Assembly (NCBI GenBank): GCA_902540655.1
Contig: CACBNQ010000010.1
Location: forward strand, 1 to 43,088
Reading direction: 5' to 3'
DNA: 43,088 nt
Source: an uncultured Alphaproteobacteria bacterium
GTDB lineage: Bacteria > Pseudomonadota > Alphaproteobacteria > Rhodobacterales > Rhodobacteraceae
The notes beneath the pieces are model-generated. The model saw only the letters and a program-made list of their open reading frames with translations. It searched no databases and had not been told where the DNA came from. The position numbers and the translations under genes are program-made. Positions 32,824 to 42,172 of this stretch are shown one piece after another (the stretch's first letter is position 1; every line of letters begins with the position of its first letter).

Positions 32824-33738
32824 ATGCTTAATTTAGATCGTCGATATTTAGGAATTATTGTTGCTTTGATGACAGTTTCTATCTGGGCAGTTTTTATAGT
32901 TGCTACCAGATTTTCTGTAAGCACTAACTTTACAGTTGAGGAGGTTATATTTTTAAGACTAGTACCGAGTACCCTGATTATGGCACCTTTTATGATCAAA
33001 TATGATTTGATCCCCAGAGGTTTGTCTTGGTTAAAAGCTGGAATGTTGATGATTGGTGCTAGTGCTATTTTTCCGTACATTGTTTCAAGTGGACTATCGT
33101 TTGCACCAGCGTCAGACGGTGGGGTACTTGCTCCTGGCATGCTACCTTTCTGGACCGCGTTAGCAGCTTTTTTTATTTTAGGCGAACAGTTAGACAAAAT
33201 ACGTGGAACCGGATTATTTATTATACTGGTTGGGGCACTATTGGTTGGCTTGTGGCAAATTTTATTAAATTCAGACGAAGGAGTTTGGAGGGGCCATATC
33301 CTTTTTCTTATTGGATCTGGATTATTTGCTGTCTATTCAGTTGTTTTTCGGCAAAGTGGGCTAACGCCTCTTCACGGTCTTTTAATAGGTTTGTTTTGGG
33401 GCACTCTATTCATAATCCCTATTTTACTCCTCACAGGAAGGGTAAACTTCAACGATGTATCTGTATTTGATATTGGCATAACTATAGTTATTCAAAGTTT
33501 AATAATCGGTATTTTAGCTACCATTCTTTTCAACTACGGGGTTCGATTAATAGGGGCATCAGAGATGGGTGCCTTCGGTGCATTAACGCCAATACTTGCA
33601 ATGCTGGGAGGGATTATGTTTTTAGATGAGACCGTACCTGCAATAAAGATGATTGGAATTTTTTTGGTTGCCATTGGTGTATTCTTGGCTTCGGGCATCC
33701 TAAAGGATAAAAGTAATAAAAATGAAAAACCAAAATAG
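32824..33738 (+). CDS. EamA/DMT-family membrane transporter
   Basis: This 304-residue protein has ten predicted membrane helices in two EamA repeats. The first half contains FLRLVPSTLIMAPF and APGMLPFWTALAAFFILGE; the second ends GAFGALTPILAMLGGIMFLDE and AIGVFLASGIL. A lysine-rich tail follows. It is on the opposite strand from the first EamA gene and the GFA gene. Substrate unknown. Confidence 0.87.
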   Translation: MLNLDRRYLGIIVALMTVSIWAVFIVATRFSVSTNFTVEEVIFLRLVPSTLIMAPFMIKYDLIPRGLSWLKAGMLMIGASAIFPYIVSSGLSFAPASDGGVLAPGMLPFWTALAAFFILGEQLDKIRGTGLFIILVGALLVGLWQILLNSDEGVWRGHILFLIGSGLFAVYSVVFRQSGLTPLHGLLIGLFWGTLFIIPILLLTGRVNFNDVSVFDIGITIVIQSLIIGILATILFNYGVRLIGASEMGAFGALTPILAMLGGIMFLDETVPAIKMIGIFLVAIGVFLASGILKDKSNKNEKPK

Positions 33739-33828
33739 AAAGAAAGCTTTCAAGCAATTATCAAGGAAACTAATTTGACGGAGTGTCTTTTAAAACTAAT
33801 CTTAAATAAATTAAATGAGGGATAAAAC

Positions 33829-35364
33829 TTGGAAACAATACTGTTATGGATGGCGGGTGCACTTTTTGCTGGCTATTTGTGCAGGCTAATATTCATCCCG
33901 ACAATAGTAGGATTTATTCTATCGGGTTACTTATTCTCACTTTATGATGGAAGTGGACAATCATTATTAGACATTCCATCAGAGATTGGTGTAGAGCTCC
34001 TTTTATTTTCAATAGGTTTGAAAATCAAACCCTCATCACTGCTAAATACCTCACTATTTTTGGTATTCTTGATGCACTCTACTGCCGTTTTTTGTATTTT
34101 TCTTCTACTTCTTAATCTTGGTGTAAGCCTAGAAATCAAAGTGCTCATTTGCTTAGCTTTTACCTTCTCTAGCACTATAATAGCTTCAAAGGCTCTCGAA
34201 AATCGAAATGAACTTACAACCTTTCACGGCAGACTAGCTATATCGTTGTTAATTTTTCAAGATATCTTAGCTCTTATAGTATTGTTACTCACAAATGACA
34301 CATCATGGACACCTTCAACCCTTTACCTTCTTGCGTTACCCTTATTAATTCCAATACTAAAAATATTATTAGAGAAATTTAACCCAAGTGAAGAACTAGA
34401 GCTTATTGCTACAATCTTATTGGCATTGTTATTAGGCTCTGCTCTTTTTAAATACGCCGGATTATCGGGAGAAATAGGTGCCCTCACTTTAGGTATGTTA
34501 ATGGCTAACTATAAGTCAGCGAAACAACTCGGGGAAAGAATATGGACAATAAGAGAGATCTTATTAGTAGCATTTTTCTTCTCGCTCGGCATGAGCTTAG
34601 ATCTAAATTTACAAATTATTCTAAGTGCATTTTTAATAACGATCCTTATTTTTATTAAATCGATTATTTTATTTTGCCTTCTATTGGTGTTTAAGCTAAG
34701 AGCTTACACCGCCTTTTTAGTAGTCATTTCATTAGCAACTTACTCAGAGTTTTCATTAATTCTTATATCGTCTTGGGAACAAAGTGGGCTGTTAAGTTCG
34801 GAAACGTTCTCCATTCTAACATGCACTATATGTTTTAGCTTTGCTTTAGGTGCTATCTTGAATAACTCTGTGCATGAGATTTTTGTGGTAATTGAAGGGT
34901 ATTTAGTTAACTTTGAAAGACGTCAACACCATCCAGATGAGCAACCTCACACATGTGGTGGAGCTGATGTTATGGTGCTAGGCATGGGACGAGTAGGTAG
35001 TGCTATTTTTGATAATTTGTCAGCTAACAATGTAAAAGTCGTAGGGTTTGATGCTGATACTAATCTTGTTAAGGAACAGTTAAAATTTGGGAAAAGGGTT
35101 ACGTTCGCTGATGCAGAGGACCCAGGGTTTTGGTCAAAGCTACGATTTGGAAAATTAAAAGCAATAATCTTAGCTTTACCGGAATTTCATGCTCAAAATT
35201 GGTCTACACAACAAGCAAGGCGCTACGGCTTCAAGGGAAAAATAATTGTGCCCACACGATCTCAAGGCAATCCCGAGACGCTGAAAATTTCAGGAGCTGA
35301 TGAAATATATGATGCTTATCAAGCAACAGGTATAGGCGTAACTGAAATTTTTCTAAAGGACTAA
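33829..35364 (+). CDS. KefB-type monovalent cation:proton antiporter (CPA2) with TrkA-N domain
   Basis: This 511-residue protein has an N-terminal Na+/H+ exchanger domain of about twelve helices (landmarks PTIVGFILSGYL, GVELLLFSIGLKI, FTFSSTIIASKAL, FQDILALIVLLL) and a C-terminal TrkA-N (RCK) nucleotide-binding domain with VLGMGRVGSAIFDNL and VVGFDADTN. KefB/KefC-like proteins move K+ or Na+ against protons under nucleotide control. The start is a TTG at 33829 with GAGGG about 8 nt upstream; no ATG lies nearby. Confidence 0.85.
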   Translation: METILLWMAGALFAGYLCRLIFIPTIVGFILSGYLFSLYDGSGQSLLDIPSEIGVELLLFSIGLKIKPSSLLNTSLFLVFLMHSTAVFCIFLLLLNLGVSLEIKVLICLAFTFSSTIIASKALENRNELTTFHGRLAISLLIFQDILALIVLLLTNDTSWTPSTLYLLALPLLIPILKILLEKFNPSEELELIATILLALLLGSALFKYAGLSGEIGALTLGMLMANYKSAKQLGERIWTIREILLVAFFFSLGMSLDLNLQIILSAFLITILIFIKSIILFCLLLVFKLRAYTAFLVVISLATYSEFSLILISSWEQSGLLSSETFSILTCTICFSFALGAILNNSVHEIFVVIEGYLVNFERRQHHPDEQPHTCGGADVMVLGMGRVGSAIFDNLSANNVKVVGFDADTNLVKEQLKFGKRVTFADAEDPGFWSKLRFGKLKAIILALPEFHAQNWSTQQARRYGFKGKIIVPTRSQGNPETLKISGADEIYDAYQATGIGVTEIFLKD

Positions 35365-35417
35365 TTTGATTTACAAAGACTAAGGAATAGAGAAATTTAA
35401 ATTTAAGAGGTGAATTG

Positions 35418-36407
35418 ATGGAGAAAAAATTATTAACTATTTTTGGAGCTAGCGGTTTAGTTGGCTCAAGTATTTTAAGAGAAGCACTAGATAAAGGGTA
35501 TCATGTTAATGGCACACTCAGAGATATCGATAATCAAGATAGAATTACCAGGTTAAAAAGCCTTCCTTCCGGGAATAATGCCGATTTTTTTTCGGCAAAT
35601 ATGGCAGACATTTCGTCGTTGGATAGTCCTCTCAAAAACGCCGATGCAGTTTTTATTTGTTGCCTTATACCGACATATAAAGGCTTTGATGGAACACCCG
35701 CTAAAGAGCTTGATGATGAAAAAGGCTATAATGAAATTATTAAGCCAACTGTGGATGGGTGCCTCAATATACTTAAGACAGCAAAAAGAAATAATGTTAA
35801 GAATATTCTAATTTGTTCTTCCACTTCTAGTACAAACCCCATCCCCGCGGTTACTATAAAGAACGAGCTGGATCATTGGTCTGATGAAAAAGAACAATGC
35901 AATTCAAAAAAGTATACATCAGCTGCTAAAACATATATGGAGAAAGCCGCGTTTAAATTTTGCAATGAAAATAATTTGCGCCTTTCAGTTTTTTTACCAA
36001 CTGGCTTGTACGGGCCTGCTGTATTACCAGAACATTTAAAACATAATCCATTTTTATGGATTAAAAGTGCTCTCGAAGGGGGACCCCCAAGACATCTAAA
36101 AGTGCCAAATGACTCGGCTTCGTTAATACACCTCCAAGACTTAGCAAAGCTATTTTTAGCAGCATACGAAAACACTTCAGCCTCTGGTCGTTACTTTGGA
36201 GTATTGGAAAGTTTTCATTGGAATGACATTTATAAGGAGTGTCAGAAGTTAATACCAGATATGCAAATGCCTGAACCTTTGTCAGAAGATCCCGTAGTAC
36301 CAACACAATTTGATTTTAAACGAAGAGATAGTCTTGGAATTAATATAAGGGATTTCCCCACTATAATGCGTGAAACTGTTGAATGGATAAAAAGCAAGCC
36401 TTTTTAA
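35418..36407 (+). CDS. NAD(P)-dependent epimerase/dihydroflavonol-reductase-like protein
   Basis: This 329-residue extended short-chain dehydrogenase starts with the Rossmann motif TIFGASGLVGSSI. It then has NADAVFICC, a Ser-rich strand ICSSTSSTNP and a YTSAAKTYMEKAAF region standing in for the catalytic YxxxK, with spacing unlike the classic motif. LSVFLPTGLYGPAV follows. It resembles dihydroflavonol 4-reductase-type enzymes. AGAGGTG precedes the ATG at 35418; TTG at 35415 is an alternative. Substrate unknown. Confidence 0.75.
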   Translation: MEKKLLTIFGASGLVGSSILREALDKGYHVNGTLRDIDNQDRITRLKSLPSGNNADFFSANMADISSLDSPLKNADAVFICCLIPTYKGFDGTPAKELDDEKGYNEIIKPTVDGCLNILKTAKRNNVKNILICSSTSSTNPIPAVTIKNELDHWSDEKEQCNSKKYTSAAKTYMEKAAFKFCNENNLRLSVFLPTGLYGPAVLPEHLKHNPFLWIKSALEGGPPRHLKVPNDSASLIHLQDLAKLFLAAYENTSASGRYFGVLESFHWNDIYKECQKLIPDMQMPEPLSEDPVVPTQFDFKRRDSLGINIRDFPTIMRETVEWIKSKPF

Positions 36408-36408
36408 G

Positions 36409-36424
36409 GCCCATCTAAGTGGGC
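36409..36424. terminator. Possible bidirectional terminator hairpin
   Basis: GCCCA (36409-36413) and TGGGC (36420-36424) form a 5-bp hairpin in the 16-bp gap between the convergent epimerase-like and livM genes. T-rich stretches follow at a distance on both strands. The stem is short, so the call is weak. Confidence 0.35.
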
Positions 36425-37635
36425 TAAATAGCATCATTTTTTCTTTTATTTAAGTTAGTCGCTAATAAGCAGATACCTAGAATTGCTATTGAGATTGCTA
36501 GAAACCAATTCAATGGATTTGAAATTGAAAATAAAATCCAAAGAAATATAAAGTCAGTTTTTTCTTGGTGATGCAAAATCGTATTAAGGCACTCAATCAA
36601 CCATGTGATGGATAATACCGTAACCATCGCAGGCACTATAATTTTAAAATAATGGTTTAGAACTTCTAGCTTACTTCTCGATTTAACAAAATCTCCTTGA
36701 TCGATAAAAAAGCCAGCCAAACCTCTAGGAAAGTAAAGAACAAAAATAATTAGTATAACCCCTTGATATAATGGCCAAATTTCCGTGCTATTACTTAATA
36801 AGATACTACATAATGAAAAAATAGAAGTACCAATAATTGGCCCTAAAAAAAAGCCAATGCCACCAATGAAAGTTGCTGATAAAATGTTGAAGACCTCTCG
36901 GAGGCTGAATACCTCTGGGGAGAATAATTCATAGTTGATTACAAACAAGGTTCCTGCAATTCCTGCTAGAAATCCGGAATAACAAAAAGAAAGATATCTA
37001 ACCATATAGCTCGAATAACCTATATATTCCGCTCTAGACACATTTTCTCTCACAGCATTGCACATTTTGCCAAGTGGAGTTTGTAGAAAATAGTAGGAAA
37101 CAAATACAGCTATGAATAACCAAGCCATCACAATAAAGCATACTGTATCCTTGCCACCATAATCAAAATTAAAAAAATTGGTATTGAGAGTCCGATCAAC
37201 TATGATCCCACCTAAAATGCTTGGGAATGAGGTACTAAATGAGTTAACAAATTCAAGTATCGCTAAAGTCAACATAGCGAAAATCATTCCAGATCGTTTT
37301 ACGGAAAAATATCCAGTTATCCCTGCCACAAGGAACCCTGCAAGCCCACCAAATAGGGGTAAAATTGGAAGAGGAATAAATAATGCACCACTGTTAATCT
37401 GTAATAAAATCAAACCTGAAAAATAACTTCCTGCTCCCATAAATATGGAATGACCTAAATTTAATAGTCCCGTTTGCCCAAGAAGCTGGTTAAAACTTAT
37501 TGCAAAAATTATCGTTATGCCAATTTGACTTAAAACCATAAAATGCCAATCTCTCGAAATTAACATTGGCAGAGAGATTAGAGATATAAAAATAAAACCC
37601 CACATAATTTCGTGTAAGCTTTTAGGTTGGAACAT
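36424..37635 (-). CDS. LivM-type branched-chain amino-acid ABC transporter permease, orphan
   Basis: This 403-residue permease has the LivM signature FNQLLGQTGLLNLGHSIFMGAGSYFSG near residues 47-75 and the later AEYIGYSSYMVRY and ATFIGGIGFFLGPIIGT. After the canonical end (IDQGDFVKSR) it has about 75 extra residues with two more membrane helices. No LivH, ATPases or binding protein are nearby. It follows the aminotransferase gene by 13 nt and is probably co-transcribed with it. Confidence 0.82.
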   Translation of the reverse strand: MFQPKSLHEIMWGFIFISLISLPMLISRDWHFMVLSQIGITIIFAISFNQLLGQTGLLNLGHSIFMGAGSYFSGLILLQINSGALFIPLPILPLFGGLAGFLVAGITGYFSVKRSGMIFAMLTLAILEFVNSFSTSFPSILGGIIVDRTLNTNFFNFDYGGKDTVCFIVMAWLFIAVFVSYYFLQTPLGKMCNAVRENVSRAEYIGYSSYMVRYLSFCYSGFLAGIAGTLFVINYELFSPEVFSLREVFNILSATFIGGIGFFLGPIIGTSIFSLCSILLSNSTEIWPLYQGVILIIFVLYFPRGLAGFFIDQGDFVKSRSKLEVLNHYFKIIVPAMVTVLSITWLIECLNTILHHQEKTDFIFLWILFSISNPLNWFLAISIAILGICLLATNLNKRKNDAI

Positions 37636-37648
37636 GATTGAAAATGTA

Positions 37649-38896
37649 CTATTTTATCTCTAGAGATATTTTTTTCATTGCAAATTCGACCGCATCAAGT
37701 GTTATATCCACATCCTTGGCAGTATGGGCCAAGGACAGAAACATATTATGCCAAGGATGAAAATAAATTCCCCTTCCTAGTAGATATTGGACAAATTTTT
37801 TACCTCTTGAGAAATCCTTATCGTCTTTGAACAAAATCAAGGGCATTTGGGGGGGACCTGATTGAGATATACCAACTCCTAAATTATTTGCTATTTGGTC
37901 TATTCCAGCTCTGAGCTTATTACCCAAGAAGGAAATATGGCCTACAACGTCTATTTCTTCGATTATTGATAATGTCTTTAAGCTCGCGGCCATAGAGGTA
38001 GCATTACACCAGAAAGAGCCGGTAACATAAATTTCACTTGCTGCTTGTCTTAATTTATCAACGCCTACAACTGCAGAAAGAGGATATCCATTTCCAATAG
38101 CTTTTGAAAACGCAGTTAAGTCAGGCTTTACCCCAAAATCAAACCAGCTCCCACTTTTGTTCAGTCTGAAGCCCGCTCTTACATCATCTAGAATAAGAAC
38201 AGCATTTTTTTTATCACAAATCTCTCGTGCTTTCTTCAAAAAAGCCTTTTTTGGTAAATCCTGGTCTCTTCGAACATCATGGCGGAAAGCAGTCAATATT
38301 ATTCCTGCTAGGTCACTATCGGCGTCCTGAACGGCAGCCTCAAGACTCGCGTTATCATTGTATTCAAAGAAAATTAAGTTGGAAGTATCTTCTTCCACAA
38401 CACCGGTTGCTACGGGGGTACACCATGGCGCAGATCCATGATAAGATCCTCTTGCAACCAATATCTTTTTTTTACCAGTTGCCGCTCTCGATATGGTTAA
38501 ACAGGTTGTTGTGGCATCAGTACCATTCTTTGCAAATAAAGCCCAATCTGCACTATCAACAATCGTTATTATTTTTTCTGCCAAATCTACGACTAACGCA
38601 GATGGGCCATTTCCTAGGTCTATTTTTTTTCGTTGCTCATTTACTGCGTGATCGACTTCCGCATTACTGTAACCGAGGAGATTTGGTCCATAACCACACA
38701 TAAAGTCGATATAACAGTTCCCATCTAAATCCCATATTCTTGCATCCTTTGCTTTAGAAAAAAACTGTGGGTAACCATGGGGTAGCTTTTTAACACTCAT
38801 ATGACCCCACATTCCACCAGGAATAAAAGTCTCTGCTCTTTTTCTAAGCGAGAGGTCCTTTGCTAGTTTTATATTATGCTGTTTGTTCAATTGCAT
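37649..38896 (-). CDS. Class III aminotransferase, glutamate-1-semialdehyde aminomutase-like
   Basis: This 415-residue PLP enzyme has FIPGGMWGH and GYGPNLLGYSN at the start, ARGSYHGSAPW, the cofactor-binding Asp in LILDDVRAGFR (usually DEVxTGFR), and the Schiff-base Lys in AFSKAIGNGYPLSAVVG. It belongs to the HemL-like branch, but the altered motif and the context next to an amino-acid-type permease suggest a catabolic or secondary-metabolism role rather than haem synthesis. It is divergent from the acyl-CoA synthetase gene. Confidence 0.85.
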   Translation of the reverse strand: MQLNKQHNIKLAKDLSLRKRAETFIPGGMWGHMSVKKLPHGYPQFFSKAKDARIWDLDGNCYIDFMCGYGPNLLGYSNAEVDHAVNEQRKKIDLGNGPSALVVDLAEKIITIVDSADWALFAKNGTDATTTCLTISRAATGKKKILVARGSYHGSAPWCTPVATGVVEEDTSNLIFFEYNDNASLEAAVQDADSDLAGIILTAFRHDVRRDQDLPKKAFLKKAREICDKKNAVLILDDVRAGFRLNKSGSWFDFGVKPDLTAFSKAIGNGYPLSAVVGVDKLRQAASEIYVTGSFWCNATSMAASLKTLSIIEEIDVVGHISFLGNKLRAGIDQIANNLGVGISQSGPPQMPLILFKDDKDFSRGKKFVQYLLGRGIYFHPWHNMFLSLAHTAKDVDITLDAVEFAMKKISLEIK

Positions 38897-38969
38897 ACCT
38901 TTTTAGATAAAGCTTTAAAATAATCTAAAAATAAGTTTAATAAAAGAAAGTCGTATTTGGAAGGTGCTA

Positions 38970-40577
38970 ATGACAAAAAATAATATAATGGATTTAAAAA
39001 AAAAAATTGAACCTCATTATGATGGCCGAGACCTTTTATGCTTTGAGACTAGACCGAACGACTTTCTCGAAATTTTCAAAGACATAGTTAAAAAGCATCC
39101 AGATAGGGTAGCTCTGTGTTTTCAAGAACGATTTATTTCCTATAAACAACTAGATGAGCTGTCCGATAGCTTGGCCGGAGGGTTGTTGAAATCTGGGCTA
39201 AAAGAGAAAAATATCCTTGTTATAAATCTCGCAAATAGCATTGAGTTCGTAGTCGCCCTATTTGCTTCATTCAAAACTGGTCTAATTGCTATGCCGGTTG
39301 GCCATAGACATAAAAAAGACGAGCTTATTTCTCTTTATGATGATGCAGGGGTACACGCAGTTTTATTTGATAAAGAAACCGAGAAGGAACAACCTCTCAG
39401 CAAAGATGGCAACTCTATTCTTTTTATAACTACGCAAGCTGAAACTCAAACTGATTGTTTAAAATTTAATGAATTACTTGAAAAAGGTGTTGAGGAAAAC
39501 ATCATTTTAAAAACAATCGATGAGGAAGACCCAGCCATACTATTATATACCTCTGGTACTACCGGTCGCCCAAAAGGAGCTATATTGACCCATCTTGGGC
39601 TAGTCCATTCTTTTCTTCATTTCCAAATGGAACTAGGACTTAAAGATGGTGAATGCACTATTCTTGCTATACCTGCAAGTCATGTTACTGGACTAGTGGC
39701 TCAAATTCTGACCTTAATTGGATGTGCGGGGAAAATTGTCATAATGGAGCATTTTGAGGTACAAGAGTTTGCAATTCTTGCAAAGAAGCATGCATTAACA
39801 TATTCAATACTTGTTCCCGCAATGTACGCATTACTACTTCATCGAAATGCATTAATTGCTGAAGATCTACAATCGTGGAGAATAGGTGCATTTGGGGGCG
39901 CTCCAATGCCTGATGCTGTTAGGAAGAAATTGGCTTCAAAGTTGCCATTCCTAAGTTTACATAATGCATACGGTGCGACTGAAACCACGTCCCCTACGAC
40001 TATCATTCCAATTAATTGCAATGACCCAGGTGATAGCGTAGGTCTTGTAGTGCCTTGCGGAAAAATAAAGATTGTTAACGAAAATAATGAAGAGATAGAT
40101 CAAGGTAAGCCTGGAGAGCTATGGATTAAAGGTCCTATGGTTGTACCTGGATATTGGAAAAACGAAAAGGCTACTCAGAACTCGTTCGAAAATGGTTACT
40201 GGAAGTCTGGTGATATCGCCAGCCAAGACGAAAATAGTTTTATACGAATTCATGATAGAAAAAAAGACATGATAAATCGTGGAGGATATAAAATCTTTAG
40301 CGCCGAAATAGAAAATCTGATGATGTTAATGGATGAAGTCCAAGAGGCTGCTTTGGTTCCCTACCCATGCCCCATACTTGGCGAAAGATCACATGCTTTC
40401 GTTTTTCCTTCATCAGCCTCGCTCGATCCTAGTGAAATTCGGCTCCAACTGTCGGAAAAAGTTGCCGATTACAAGGTTCCCGATAAAATTACAATCACCA
40501 GAGAACCACTTCCACGGAATGTAAATGGTAAAATTACCAAGGCTCCTCTTAGAGAGAGGGCACAAAAAGAATTATAA
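38970..40577 (+). CDS. AMP-dependent acyl-CoA synthetase/ligase
   Basis: This 535-residue member of the ANL superfamily has the P-loop-like LLYTSGTTGRPKGAILTH, then NAYGATETTSP, YWKSGDIASQDE, RKKDMINRGGYKIFSAEIE, and the catalytic Lys in PRNVNGKITKAPL. It activates a carboxylic acid to an acyl-AMP and then usually to the CoA thioester. GGAAGG lies 5 nt before the ATG at 38970; a GTG at 38964 is in frame. The acid is unknown. Confidence 0.9.
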   Translation: MTKNNIMDLKKKIEPHYDGRDLLCFETRPNDFLEIFKDIVKKHPDRVALCFQERFISYKQLDELSDSLAGGLLKSGLKEKNILVINLANSIEFVVALFASFKTGLIAMPVGHRHKKDELISLYDDAGVHAVLFDKETEKEQPLSKDGNSILFITTQAETQTDCLKFNELLEKGVEENIILKTIDEEDPAILLYTSGTTGRPKGAILTHLGLVHSFLHFQMELGLKDGECTILAIPASHVTGLVAQILTLIGCAGKIVIMEHFEVQEFAILAKKHALTYSILVPAMYALLLHRNALIAEDLQSWRIGAFGGAPMPDAVRKKLASKLPFLSLHNAYGATETTSPTTIIPINCNDPGDSVGLVVPCGKIKIVNENNEEIDQGKPGELWIKGPMVVPGYWKNEKATQNSFENGYWKSGDIASQDENSFIRIHDRKKDMINRGGYKIFSAEIENLMMLMDEVQEAALVPYPCPILGERSHAFVFPSSASLDPSEIRLQLSEKVADYKVPDKITITREPLPRNVNGKITKAPLRERAQKEL

Positions 40578-40671
40578 TTTTCCAATATTAATTTTTAAGT
40601 TTTTTAAACTAAGATTATGTATTGATTTGAAAATTTTTATTAAAACTTATTTTAATTGTTAAGGAGATGTT

Positions 40672-40917
40672 TTGAACGATAACTACGAAAATCTATTATA
40701 TAATGTAAATGAGCCCATCGTCTGCGAAGCCTGCCTCAAAGAATATAAAAATTTAGATAACCCAGACATAGCTCTTAGAGATTATGTAAAGGTAGATGTT
40801 GGGTTTACTCGAATTGGTATTCAAGTTTGGTGCCAACGCCATGAGAAAAATATCTGTCATATTGATTTTGGAGGAAATAGACCTCCAGCTGACTTCAGAT
40901 GCTTAGAGAAGAGATAA
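40672..40917 (+). CDS. Small CxxC protein, first of a pair
   Basis: This 81-residue soluble protein has CEAC at about residues 18-21, then VDVGFTRIGIQVWCQRHEKN and ICHIDFGG, leaving four cysteines and histidines in a zinc-ribbon-like layout. I do not recognise a family. The start is a TTG at 40672 with a strong AAGGAG upstream. The next gene begins 2 nt after its stop. Confidence 0.65.
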   Translation: MNDNYENLLYNVNEPIVCEACLKEYKNLDNPDIALRDYVKVDVGFTRIGIQVWCQRHEKNICHIDFGGNRPPADFRCLEKR

Positions 40918-40918
40918 A

Positions 40919-41185
40919 ATGCAAAACTTTATTTATAACCAACCTGAAGCAAAGTGTGATTTTTGTGAGGCGACAGAAAATCCTCATCCTGATTATGATG
41001 AAACAATTCCAATAACAAGAATAGATATTGGAAAAAAAAGAAAATTAACCCTATGTATAAATTGCTTTTTTATGCATAAAGAATGTTCTGAAAAAAAAGG
41101 CCACTCCCTCGTTGCCTATTTATCAAAATTGAATAATTTATCGCTTATTTTGAATAAATCTAACAAAAAACCTCAAACTCAATAG
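40919..41185 (+). CDS. Small CxxC/CxxC protein, second of a pair
   Basis: This 88-residue protein has CDFC (about residues 13-16) and CINCFFMHKEC (about 46-56), the pattern of a small zinc-binding domain, with RIDIGKKRKLTLC between. Its layout resembles the preceding protein (CxxC, then a D-V/I-G strand, then a second Cys/His group), so the two may be diverged duplicates. The C-terminus is basic. It is co-transcribed with the renalase-like gene 10 nt on. Confidence 0.65.
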   Translation: MQNFIYNQPEAKCDFCEATENPHPDYDETIPITRIDIGKKRKLTLCINCFFMHKECSEKKGHSLVAYLSKLNNLSLILNKSNKKPQTQ

Positions 41186-41195
41186 TGATTAATAT

Positions 41196-42143
41196 ATGAA
41201 TGAGAAGAAAATTGTAGTAATTGGCGCTGGAATCTCTGGGTTATTATGTGGCAAAAGATTAGCCAAGGCTGGTCATTCAGTTCTTATACTTGATAAAGGC
41301 AGGAATATAGGTGGAAGGCTGAGTACACGACGAATTGATCGAGCTGTATTCCATCATGGGGCAAGTTCCTTACCTGACTTTTACAGTCATAAAGAATTGC
41401 CAGAATTTGGGTTAGCAATATTCAAAAGAGCAGAAAAAGAAAAAATAATCCAGCGTAAAGGAAATCTATTTGAGCCCATAAATTCAGTTTCCGACTTTGT
41501 AAATTATTGCGGGACGAATTTAAATATACGGAAGAGCTGTGAGGCTATCTCGTTAAATTTACATAATAAGACAATTGTTGTGAAATGTGGAGGTGGAGTT
41601 CATAAAAAAACGCCTTATGATCTCTTGGTCCTTTCAATACCTCCAAATCAAGCTAAAACTCTTATTAATAAACAAATTAATAAGTTTGACAGCCTAATAG
41701 AGAAAGTCCAAATGAGGAGCTCTGCAGCAGCTCTCTTTTCCTTTGACATAAATCCAGAGCCTATAAAAGAAAAACATTTCTCGAACGAAAAAGTTCATAT
41801 TCAAGTAGAAAATAATCGATTCAAATGTGAGCAGCAGTTATTCTGCTTAACCGTTCACACTAAAGAACCTTTTGCCAAGAAAGTCGTTAAAAACGACAAA
41901 GATACAATTAAAGAACTGTTGCTTAAAGAGATAATAGATGCCGTCCCCTTTTCCTTACCTAAAGCAACTTACGAAGCTGGCCACCGTTGGCTTTATGGGT
42001 TCACCGAACGATCTTTGGGAAAATCTTTTCTATTTTATAACGACGAAAATGTCGGCATTTGCGGCGATTGGTGTTTAGGTGAAACAATTTTGGATGCCGC
42101 CTCAAGTGGAATAAAGTTAGCGGAACACATATTAACTCGTTAG
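41196..42143 (+). CDS. Renalase-like NAD(P)/FAD-dependent oxidoreductase
   Basis: This 315-residue flavoprotein has the dinucleotide-binding motif VIGAGISG (residues 8-15), an acidic end of the second strand (ILDKG), GGRLSTRR and FHHGASSLP, and a C-terminal FAD motif VGICGDWCLGETILDAASSG. The layout matches bacterial renalase-type proteins (COG3380). Members oxidise isomeric dihydropyridine nucleotides, but substrate cannot be shown here. It follows the small Cys proteins in one transcription unit. Confidence 0.82.
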   Translation: MNEKKIVVIGAGISGLLCGKRLAKAGHSVLILDKGRNIGGRLSTRRIDRAVFHHGASSLPDFYSHKELPEFGLAIFKRAEKEKIIQRKGNLFEPINSVSDFVNYCGTNLNIRKSCEAISLNLHNKTIVVKCGGGVHKKTPYDLLVLSIPPNQAKTLINKQINKFDSLIEKVQMRSSAAALFSFDINPEPIKEKHFSNEKVHIQVENNRFKCEQQLFCLTVHTKEPFAKKVVKNDKDTIKELLLKEIIDAVPFSLPKATYEAGHRWLYGFTERSLGKSFLFYNDENVGICGDWCLGETILDAASSGIKLAEHILTR

Positions 42144-42172
42144 TATCTTTTTACACTTATTTATTTAAGCCT

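Noticed and set aside
38227-38703. A 158-codon plus-strand frame inside the aminotransferase gene
   Set aside because: It is antisense to a gene with all PLP-enzyme motifs, and its His/Leu/Gln-rich composition is typical of a shadow frame.
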